From Chloroflexota bacterium (GTDB taxonomy: Bacteria > Chloroflexota > UBA6077), in assembly GCA_021786215.1 (NCBI GenBank), contig JAJYNT010000485.1:1-5773 (forward strand): a stretch of DNA of 5,773 bases, read 5' to 3'. The stretch's first letter is position 1, and the number at the start of each line of letters is the position of its first letter. Below are positions 1 to 4,670 of the stretch, piece after piece. The notes under the pieces are model-generated. The model worked only from the letters and a program-made list of their open reading frames with translations. It was not told the origin of the DNA and did no database searches. The translations under genes and the position numbers were made by a program.

Positions 1-51
1 CGCCCTCTCGGCGGCCGGCAACCCTCCGCCCCACATTAGTCAGTAGGATGT

Positions 52-351
52 TCAGCCGCCGGCGAGGCCTGGGAGGAACGTAACCGTGTCGCCTTCGTGA
101 AGAGGTGTGTCCAGCCCCCCCAGCTGTTCGCAGAGGGCTCCGTTGACGATGATCTCCGCGTGCCCGGTGAGTTGCTGTCTATCTGAGTCGAAGACCATCC
201 GGCCGAAACGGCTCTGTCTCTCCTGAAGCGATCCCAGCAGAAAGCGGAGCGACACGCCATCTGGAAGGGTCTCCTGCATCACAACTTTCCGGGAAATGCT
301 GCCGCTCAGCAGTTCACTCAACCAGGGTAGCACCTCTATCTGAATCTGCAC
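52..351 (-). CDS. MoaD/ThiS-family ubiquitin-like sulfur-carrier protein
   Basis: A protein of about 99 residues with the beta-grasp signature of small sulfur carriers. An N-terminal strand (QIQIEVLPWL) is followed by a central helix region (VSLRFLLGSLQER), a strand with VNG, then the classic end LHEGDTVTFLPGLAGG. The C-terminal Gly-Gly is the residue pair that MoaD and ThiS relatives adenylate and convert to a thiocarboxylate, which donates sulfur to molybdopterin, thiazole or other products. The partner E1-like enzyme or acceptor is not in the window, so the pathway is unknown. Start choice: a GTG at 360 directly abuts the GGAGG (365-361), leaving no spacer. The GTG at 351 lies 9 bases from it and is preferred; the longer form would add only three residues. 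The gene is transcribed away from the NYN gene. Family membership is fairly secure; assignment as MoaD rather than another ubiquitin-like small modifier is not. Confidence 0.82.
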   Translation of the reverse strand: MQIQIEVLPWLSELLSGSISRKVVMQETLPDGVSLRFLLGSLQERQSRFGRMVFDSDRQQLTGHAEIIVNGALCEQLGGLDTPLHEGDTVTFLPGLAGG

Positions 352-360
352 GGGACCCAC

Positions 361-365
361 CCTCC
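361..365 (-). promoter_or_regulatory. Ribosome binding site GGAGG deciding the GTG start of the sulfur-carrier gene
   Basis: On the minus strand the sequence reads AAAGGAGG followed at once by GTGGGTCCCGTG. The first GTG has no spacer, while the second (351-349) is 9 bases away. The second is therefore the likely initiation codon. Confidence 0.6.
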
Positions 366-368
366 TTT

Positions 369-382
369 GATTGCCTACAATC
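369..382 (-). repeat. Small inverted repeat upstream of the sulfur-carrier RBS
   Basis: GATTG (369-373) and CAATC (378-382) are perfect 5 bp arms around a 4-base centre. In the minus-strand transcript this could form a short hairpin 3 bases before the AAAGGAGG ribosome binding site. The stem is weak and could be chance. Confidence 0.25.
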
Positions 383-419
383 TATTTCATTGGGAGGCCC
401 TTTTCAAGCCGGGCTTCGA

Positions 420-450
420 TTGGCGGTGGGGCGCCAAAGTGGGCTATAAT
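420..450 (+). promoter_or_regulatory. Putative sigma-70-type promoter for the NYN gene
   Basis: A perfect TATAAT lies at 445-450. The best -35 candidate is TTGGCG at 420-425 with a long 19-base spacer; it matches TTGACA in four of six positions. Transcription would begin near 457, giving a leader of about 50 bases before the GTG at 509. The -10 is strong but the -35 and spacing are poor. Confidence 0.5.
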
Positions 451-453
451 TTC

Positions 454-482
454 ATTATAAGTGACGTGGTCTTATGACCTAA
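454..482 (-). promoter_or_regulatory. Putative divergent promoter for the sulfur-carrier gene
   Basis: The minus strand reads TATAAT at 459-454, the mirror image of the plus-strand -10 at 445-450. At a 17-base spacing lies TTAGGT (482-477), a poor -35. Initiation near 447 would give a leader of about 95 bases. The two promoters would overlap, so polymerase could probably occupy only one direction at a time. Confidence 0.4.
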
Positions 483-488
483 CCGAGA

Positions 489-504
489 TAGGAGGGTAGT
501 CCTA
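489..504 (+). promoter_or_regulatory. Small hairpin covering the Shine-Dalgarno of the NYN gene
   Basis: TAGGA (489-493) and TCCTA (500-504) are perfect 5 bp arms around a GGGTAG loop. The only good Shine-Dalgarno, GGAGGG at 491-496, lies half in the stem. It is 12 bases from the GTG at 509, a long spacing. Folding could hide the site or shorten the effective distance. The stem is short, so this is tentative. Confidence 0.3.
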
Positions 505-508
505 ACTA

Positions 509-1381
509 GTGTCGAAAGGCAATTCTACGCCGGAGCGCCGGCCCGTGGTTAGTTTGAATATCGACGTAGCCAATCTTCCTCGCGAGGCGATAGAGCGGCT
601 GCTCGATCTGGCTCCAGGGCAGGGGCGGGTGCTTGTGCGCCGAGCCTTCGGTGACTTCCGACGGGAAGACATGGATGAACTGGCTATTCAGCTGTATCAG
701 TTCGGATTTCAACTGGTGCACTGCCCCGCTTGGCCCAACCAGCGCGGCAGACTGAAGTCCGTGGTAGACGATGTCATGGCCCAGGATCTCCGGGACCAAC
801 TGGAGTCTGCCCCCGAGGTGGAGGTGTTCATCCTGGGGTCTGGCGATCGCAACTTCATCGCCGTGGCCAATGCCCTGAAGCGTCATGGCAAGAAGGTGGT
901 CGTCGCCGCCGACCAGGAGAGCATAAACCGGGAGTTGAGGCAGTGCGCCGACGAGTATCTGGCGCTTCCTCGGAACCGTGGCTCGCGCCCGTTGCCCCAG
1001 CCGGAGCCGGAAGTGGAGTTTCACGCCCCTGGTGGGGAGGAACTGCTGGACCAAGTGCGCCTCCTGACCAACTCTACAGACTATCTCACCATCCGGCGGA
1101 TAGTCAGGGCCCTGCTGCCAGATGACGTGAGCGGCACCGGCCGCGTTCGCTCGGTTCTGGCCAACAACGTTCAGGAGTTGATCGATGGAGGCTACCTGCG
1201 CACGGAGCGACGGGTGATCCGAGGACGCACCGTTATCACCTTGGAGGTGGTGGACGGCGATGCTGGTTCTGCCGGCAAGTCCGCGGTTGTGACCCCCGCG
1301 GCGACTGAGGTGGTGGCGGAGCCAACCCCTGCAGTCAGACGCCGCACTCGTCGGAATCCCGCCGTCTCCGCCGTATCCTGA
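509..1381 (+). CDS. NYN (PIN-like, LabA/DUF88-type) domain protein with C-terminal helical/winged-helix-like domain
   Basis: A 290-residue cytoplasmic protein. Residues 12-155 look like a NYN domain, a PIN-like metal-dependent RNase fold. The first strand VVSLNIDVANLP gives D19 and N22. A middle motif K83-S-V-V-D-D-V-M-A-Q-D93 gives D87 and D93, and VFILGSGDRNF gives D113. A strand-like GKKVVVAA and a final RELRQCADEYLAL follow, as usual in the family. The family motif is normally SGDxDF; here the second Asp is Asn (N115), so catalysis could be altered. After a Pro/Glu-rich linker (158-170), residues 175-247 (LLDQVRLL...IRRIVRALLP...VQELIDGGYLRTERRVIRG) look like a helical, possibly winged-helix nucleic-acid-binding module. 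The tail ends in a basic RRRTRRN stretch. Start: an in-frame stop at 503-505 makes GTG at 509 the first usable codon, with GGAGGG 12 bases upstream. Substrate and biological role are unknown; an RNase or RNA-binding role is inferred from the fold. Confidence 0.8.
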   Translation: MSKGNSTPERRPVVSLNIDVANLPREAIERLLDLAPGQGRVLVRRAFGDFRREDMDELAIQLYQFGFQLVHCPAWPNQRGRLKSVVDDVMAQDLRDQLESAPEVEVFILGSGDRNFIAVANALKRHGKKVVVAADQESINRELRQCADEYLALPRNRGSRPLPQPEPEVEFHAPGGEELLDQVRLLTNSTDYLTIRRIVRALLPDDVSGTGRVRSVLANNVQELIDGGYLRTERRVIRGRTVITLEVVDGDAGSAGKSAVVTPAATEVVAEPTPAVRRRTRRNPAVSAVS

Positions 1382-1397
1382 CGGCCTGCTCAGGCTG
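1382..1397 (+). terminator. Weak possible terminator after the NYN gene
   Basis: Immediately after the TGA, CGGCCTG and CAGGCTG (1382-1388 / 1391-1397) can pair with one G-U, with a very tight centre. A TTTTCT stretch follows, but 8 or more bases further on and not directly on the stem. This is a poor match to a Rho-independent terminator. Confidence 0.25.
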
Positions 1398-1430
1398 CGT
1401 GATCTTTTCTCGTTCCCGCATTCTTGGTAG

Positions 1431-1458
1431 TTGACATCGCCGCGCAGGGGCTTAGAAT
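1431..1458 (+). promoter_or_regulatory. Strong sigma-70-like promoter upstream of the receiver-PBP operon
   Basis: TTGACA (1431-1436) is a perfect -35. TAGAAT (1453-1458) differs from the consensus -10 at one base, and the spacer is 16 bases. Initiation near 1465 would give a leader of about 124 bases before the receiver gene. This is the best conventional promoter in the window and suggests steady expression of the envelope operon by the main sigma factor. Confidence 0.65.
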
Positions 1459-1521
1459 GGCTGCTGCGTGCCCGAATCTGGTCATCTGCTTTCGTGGTCG
1501 CATACCGAACCTTCCCCTTAC

Positions 1522-1549
1522 TTGAGCGAACTGGGCGTCTGTGTATCCT
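1522..1549 (+). promoter_or_regulatory. Possible second promoter close to the receiver gene
   Basis: TTGAGC (1522-1527) and TATCCT (1544-1549) are each four-of-six matches to the consensus hexamers with a 16-base spacer. Start would fall near 1556, just before the hairpin at 1558-1573. Weak hexamers make this tentative. Confidence 0.22.
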
Positions 1550-1557
1550 TGAGTGTG

Positions 1558-1573
1558 TGCGCCCTTGGGCGCA
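1558..1573 (+). promoter_or_regulatory. GC-rich hairpin directly before the receiver gene RBS
   Basis: TGCGCCC (1558-1564) and GGGCGCA (1567-1573) form a perfect inverted repeat; as RNA, a 6 bp stem capped by a CUUG loop. The last arm base touches the AGAGGG Shine-Dalgarno (1573-1578) of the receiver gene. There is no following T-run, so it is not a typical terminator. A role in mRNA stability or initiation control is possible. Confidence 0.45.
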
Positions 1574-1588
1574 GAGGGTGGTGTGTAG

Positions 1589-1966
1589 ATGCCGGCGAGC
1601 CATGGCGAGCGATTGGTAATTGTGGTTGAGGACGACGACTCGGTGAGAGAAATGCTGTGTGAGCTGTTTCAGTCCATCGGTTTCAGAGTCACGGGTTGCA
1701 GCAACGGTAGGGATGGCTTGCAGGCGGTGAAGGAACTTCATCCCTCGGTGCTGACACTGGATCTCCATATGCCCGGAATGGATGGCGTGGAGGTCCTCGA
1801 CCACCTCACCGACGACGTATCCACCGCCGCGCTCCCAGTTGTGGTGGTGTCCGCGTACGCCCCTGATCGGCGAGTGCGCTTCTGCGATCAGGTCAAGGCG
1901 ATCGTTTCTAAGCCTTTTGACGTGGACGATCTCTGCGCAAAGGTGTGTTTGGCCGCGGGCATCTGA
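1589..1966 (+). CDS. Stand-alone CheY-like response regulator receiver
   Basis: A 125-residue single receiver domain with no output domain. The acidic Mg-binding pair is in VVEDDDS (E14, D15, D16). The phospho-acceptor is D58 in LTLDLHMPGMDG, the switch Ser is S88 in VVVVSAY, and the conserved Lys is K108 in VSKPF. All elements needed for phosphorylation are present. The position matching the CheY aromatic switch Tyr appears to be Ile (I105), and the S88-K108 span is two residues shorter than in CheY, so output signalling may differ. ATG at 1589 has AGAGGG 10 bases upstream. No histidine kinase is encoded nearby. The next gene begins 12 bases after the stop, so the receiver likely belongs to an operon with the penicillin-binding protein. 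Its partner kinase and target cannot be read from the sequence; it could act by protein contact. Confidence 0.9.
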   Translation: MPASHGERLVIVVEDDDSVREMLCELFQSIGFRVTGCSNGRDGLQAVKELHPSVLTLDLHMPGMDGVEVLDHLTDDVSTAALPVVVVSAYAPDRRVRFCDQVKAIVSKPFDVDDLCAKVCLAAGI

Positions 1967-1968
1967 TT

Positions 1969-1972
1969 GGAG
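1969..1972 (+). promoter_or_regulatory. Ribosome binding site GGAG deciding the start of the penicillin-binding protein
   Basis: GGAG begins two bases after the receiver stop codon (1964-1966) and stands 6 bases before ATG 1979. A TTG at 1967 would overlap this site and has no Shine-Dalgarno of its own at proper distance. The ATG is therefore chosen. The arrangement suits translational coupling. Confidence 0.65.
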
Positions 1973-1978
1973 TGGACC

Positions 1979-4444
1979 ATGGGCCCCGGAGTTCGTCTCC
2001 GATGGGTCGTTCCCCTGGGCTTGCTGTTGGCATGTCTCCTGGCGGCGGCTTCATGGATGCTGTTTTCTGATACCGGGGGTCAAATCCCCTCAGCGCCTGC
2101 TCCCGCGACGGTCTCCATCTACGATCGCCACTCTGTTCTGCTGTACGAGGCCCTAGATCCCAAGCAGGGCAAGGCGGGCTTCGTCCCTCTCGAGCAACTG
2201 CCCACGTTTCTTCTTCAGGCTACGGTTGCCACCGAGGACTCCTCCTTCTACTCCAACCCCGGGGTCGATCCCCTGGCCATTCTTCGGGCTCTATGGCGCG
2301 ACTGGAGACAGCACCGGATAGTCAGTGGAGGCAGCACCATAACACAGCAACTGGCTCGAACCCTCTATATGAGCCCCTCAGAACGGAGTGAGCAGAGCCT
2401 GGGTCGAAAGATCGATGAGGCCATCTTGGCCCTTCGGCTGTCGCTCCGGCTCAGCAAAGATAAGATCCTGGAACTGTACCTGAACAGCACAACCTACGGT
2501 CACCAGGCGATCGGTGTCGATGCGGCATCCAGGGTGTACTTTGGAAAGAGTGCCCGCGACCTGGATCTGGCCGAGAGCGCGCTGCTGGCCGGTATTCCTC
2601 AAGCCCCCTCTGACTACGATCCCCTAACCAATCTGGACGGGGCAAAGGCCCGGCAACGAGTGGTGCTCTCCTTGATGGTGAAGCAGGGCTACATATCCCA
2701 GGCTGAGGCCGATTCGGCAGCGGCCGAGCCTCTTCACCTGTCCTCCGCGGCCTTTCCGCTGAAGGCCCCACATTTTGTCGCCTACGTGCGCCAGATACTG
2801 GCCGATCAACTCGGCATCGATCCCGCCGTCACCGGACCCCTGCGGGTGTACACCACCCTGGACCTGGGGCTTCAGGAGATCGCCGAGGCTACGGTGAAAC
2901 GCTACGTTGCCTCCCTCGTCGACAAGAACGTCACCGACGGTGCCCTGGTAGCTCTGGATCCCTCCACCGGGCAGATCCTTGCGATGGTGGGCAGTGCCGA
3001 CTACTACGACAAGTCAATCGACGGCGAGGTGAACGTGACCCTGGCCGCTCGTCAGCCCGGATCAGCCATCAAGCCGCTGCTCTACGCTGCCGCCCTCGAC
3101 AGTCATGTCATCACGGCCGCCACTGTGCTGTACGACGTGCCCACCTCGTTTCTCACCGCCGACGGCAAGAGCTACTCCCCCGAGAACTACGACCGGGTCT
3201 GGCACGGTCCCGTCTCGGTGCGCGAAGCGCTGGCCAACTCCCTCAACCTGCCGACGGTCGCGGTGATGCAGAGGCTGGGAGTTGGGGCGTTTCTGGACGT
3301 GGCGGGTCGGGCCGGACTCAACACCCTGGCATCGCGAAGCTCTGGCGACCTCAGCCTGGCGCTGGGCAGCGGGGAGGTGCGACCACTGGACCTGGCCTCG
3401 GCCTATGCTGCCCTGGCGGCGGGCGGCATTCACCGTGATCCGGTGGCGATCCTGCGGGTGGAGGACGCCCGGGGGCACGTGCTCTGGCAGGCGGGTGCCC
3501 CCCGAGAGCGTCGGGTTGTCTCACCCCAGGCGGCCTATCTGGTCACCGACATCCTGTCCGACAACGACGCCCGCTCCATCGCCTTCGGGCCGGACAGCCC
3601 TCTCAAGCTGAGCCGTCCCGCCGCTGCCAAGACGGGAACTACTACCGACTGGCGCGACAACTGGACGGTGGGCTATACTCCGGATCTGGTGACCGCGGTG
3701 TGGGTAGGTAACGCCGACAACAGCGCCATGAAGGGGGTTTCCGGCATCAGCGGGGCCGCGCCGATCTGGCACGACTTCATGGAGGAGGCGCTAAAGGGCC
3801 ACCCCGCTGAGGCGTTTTCGGAGCCACCCGGACTCGTGAGGAGGGAGGTTTGCCCGGAGTCGGGGAAACTCCCCTCCCAATGGTGTCCAGATCGGCGAAC
3901 CGAGTTGTTCATCGCCGGCACCGAGCCGACAGCTACCTGTAGTTGGCACCGTCCACTAAAGATCGACCGCTCCACCGGCCTGCTCGCTGGCCCCAGCACG
4001 CCTCCTCAGCTAGTGGAGGAGCGGGTGTTCGAGTTTGTGCCTCCTGAGCTTCAGGCGTGGGCGCGGAAGGTGGGCATCCCCGAGCCGCCAACCGAGCTCT
4101 CGGCGGTACAGGGGCAGCAGCCCACGTCAGGCGGCCTCCGTCCGAGGTTGATGTTGACCAGCCCGTCCCCCGGGACCGTGCTGCAGATCAGCCCTGACCT
4201 TCCCCTTGCCCTACAGAAGATCGAGGTGACCGCGGCCGGTTCCGGATTCGGGGGTTCGGTCCGGGTGGAGTTTCAGGTGGATGGTGTGCGGGTCGCCGCC
4301 TTCGATGCTGCTCCATACTCGGCGACCTGGCAACTCAAGGCCGGACACCACCTCTTCCGCGCGGTGGCTGTGGACTCTTCCGGTCGGGTGCTAGCCCAGG
4401 ACGAGGTTGCGATCACGGTGGAGGGCGTGGCGGGAGGACCGTGA
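1979..4444 (+). CDS. Bifunctional class A penicillin-binding protein, PBP1C-like (transglycosylase/transpeptidase)
   Basis: An 821-residue inner-membrane enzyme that polymerises lipid II into glycan strands and crosslinks peptides on the outer face of the membrane. Order: signal anchor at about 8-30 (VVPLGLLLACLLAAASWMLF). A GT51 transglycosylase follows at about 45-240, with catalytic E86 in ATEDSSFY, GGSTITQQLARTLY at 117-130, and E165 in KILELYLN. The transpeptidase spans about 320-590, with SxxK as S362-A-I-K365 in QPGSAIK, SxN as S421-L-N423, and KTGT from K551. All catalytic motifs are intact. A linker with C625, C636 and C654 (CPESGKLPSQWCP...ATC) resembles that of other class A PBPs. 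Residues about 720-815 form a beta-rich domain like the PBP1C C-terminal domain (BiPBP_C: SPSPGTVLQISPD...VEFQVDG), the reason for preferring PBP1C over PBP1A. The start at ATG 1979 is supported by GGAG 6 bases upstream. It is preceded by a receiver gene and followed by a possible alpha-2-macroglobulin. Class A PBP is near certain; the 1C subtype is probable. Confidence 0.93.
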   Translation: MGPGVRLRWVVPLGLLLACLLAAASWMLFSDTGGQIPSAPAPATVSIYDRHSVLLYEALDPKQGKAGFVPLEQLPTFLLQATVATEDSSFYSNPGVDPLAILRALWRDWRQHRIVSGGSTITQQLARTLYMSPSERSEQSLGRKIDEAILALRLSLRLSKDKILELYLNSTTYGHQAIGVDAASRVYFGKSARDLDLAESALLAGIPQAPSDYDPLTNLDGAKARQRVVLSLMVKQGYISQAEADSAAAEPLHLSSAAFPLKAPHFVAYVRQILADQLGIDPAVTGPLRVYTTLDLGLQEIAEATVKRYVASLVDKNVTDGALVALDPSTGQILAMVGSADYYDKSIDGEVNVTLAARQPGSAIKPLLYAAALDSHVITAATVLYDVPTSFLTADGKSYSPENYDRVWHGPVSVREALANSLNLPTVAVMQRLGVGAFLDVAGRAGLNTLASRSSGDLSLALGSGEVRPLDLASAYAALAAGGIHRDPVAILRVEDARGHVLWQAGAPRERRVVSPQAAYLVTDILSDNDARSIAFGPDSPLKLSRPAAAKTGTTTDWRDNWTVGYTPDLVTAVWVGNADNSAMKGVSGISGAAPIWHDFMEEALKGHPAEAFSEPPGLVRREVCPESGKLPSQWCPDRRTELFIAGTEPTATCSWHRPLKIDRSTGLLAGPSTPPQLVEERVFEFVPPELQAWARKVGIPEPPTELSAVQGQQPTSGGLRPRLMLTSPSPGTVLQISPDLPLALQKIEVTAAGSGFGGSVRVEFQVDGVRVAAFDAAPYSATWQLKAGHHLFRAVAVDSSGRVLAQDEVAITVEGVAGGP

Positions 4445-4500
4445 CCAAGGGTCGCCAAAAGCGTTATCTTGATGTTGATGCGGTCAAGGTGTGACTGCTC

Positions 4501-4522
4501 CGGCCGGCAGGGCCGCCGGCCG
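4501..4522. repeat. GC-rich palindrome, copy 1 of an intergenic repeat
   Basis: CGGCCGGC (4501-4508) and GCCGGCCG (4515-4522) are perfect 8 bp arms around an AGGGCC loop. The 20-base core 4502-4521 recurs exactly at 4550-4569. It lies 57 bases after the PBP stop. It lacks the GTAG end seen in copy 2. Confidence 0.8.
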
Positions 4523-4544
4523 TGTCGAGTGGGTGTGCCTTCCT

Positions 4545-4574
4545 GTAGGGGCCGGCAGGGCCGCCGGCCCCTAC
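4545..4574. repeat. GC-rich palindrome, copy 2, with GTAG/CTAC ends
   Basis: GTAGGGGCCGGC (4545-4556) and GCCGGCCCCTAC (4563-4574) are perfect 12 bp arms around AGGGCC. This would be a very stable hairpin in RNA on either strand. The GTAG at the stem base is reminiscent of REP elements mobilised by RAYT transposases, but no such transposase is present. With no adjacent T-run it is not a standard terminator, though it may still slow polymerase or protect the mRNA end. Confidence 0.85.
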
Positions 4575-4606
4575 GTTATGACGAACGCGTGTCGTTTTTC
4601 GAGGAC

Positions 4607-4633
4607 AGGGCCGGCGGGGTCGCCGCTCCCTAC
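4607..4633. repeat. Degenerate third palindrome of the same type
   Basis: AGGGCCGGC (4607-4615), then GGGGTC, then an imperfect mirror arm GCCGCTCCCTAC (4622-4633). Read on the minus strand it starts with GTAGGG and has loop GACCCC, close to GGCCCT of copies 1 and 2. It therefore looks like a diverged member in the same orientation. Confidence 0.55.
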
Positions 4634-4647
4634 ACATGGCGGTGTAG
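4630..4647 (+). repeat. Short inverted repeat before the Ig-like protein gene
   Basis: CTACAC (4630-4635) and GTGTAG (4642-4647) are perfect 6 bp arms around ATGGCG. The left arm shares its CTAC with the end of the third palindrome. The hairpin would sit 10 bases before the GGAGG (4658-4662) of the next gene. Confidence 0.4.
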
Positions 4648-4670
4648 AGCGTAGAGTGGAGGTTGGAGCG

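Noticed and set aside
1..36. A possible minus-strand gene starting at ATG 36 and running off the left edge
   Set aside because: Only 12 codons are visible and no Shine-Dalgarno stands before the ATG, so it cannot be supported.
406..416. AAGCC-G-GGCTT palindrome as an operator
   Set aside because: Short arms with a single central base and no matching second site nearby; could be chance in this GC-rich gap.
1457..1519. A 20-residue leader peptide starting at ATG 1457
   Set aside because: The ATG overlaps the predicted -10 and lies upstream of the expected transcript start, and no ribosome binding site precedes it.
1431..1619. A 62-codon plus-strand frame beginning with TTG
   Set aside because: Its start coincides with the TTGACA -35 hexamer, it has no Shine-Dalgarno and it overlaps the receiver start in another frame.
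506..1804. A 432-codon open frame on the minus strand, antisense to the NYN gene and the receiver
   Set aside because: Its translation is rich in His, Arg and Gln with no recognisable domain, and it crosses two well-supported plus-strand genes and their promoter region. It is an antisense by-product of high GC codon use.
4501..4633. CRISPR-like repeat array
   Set aside because: Only three palindromes of differing length and sequence, with unequal gaps; no regular repeat-spacer pattern and no cas genes.
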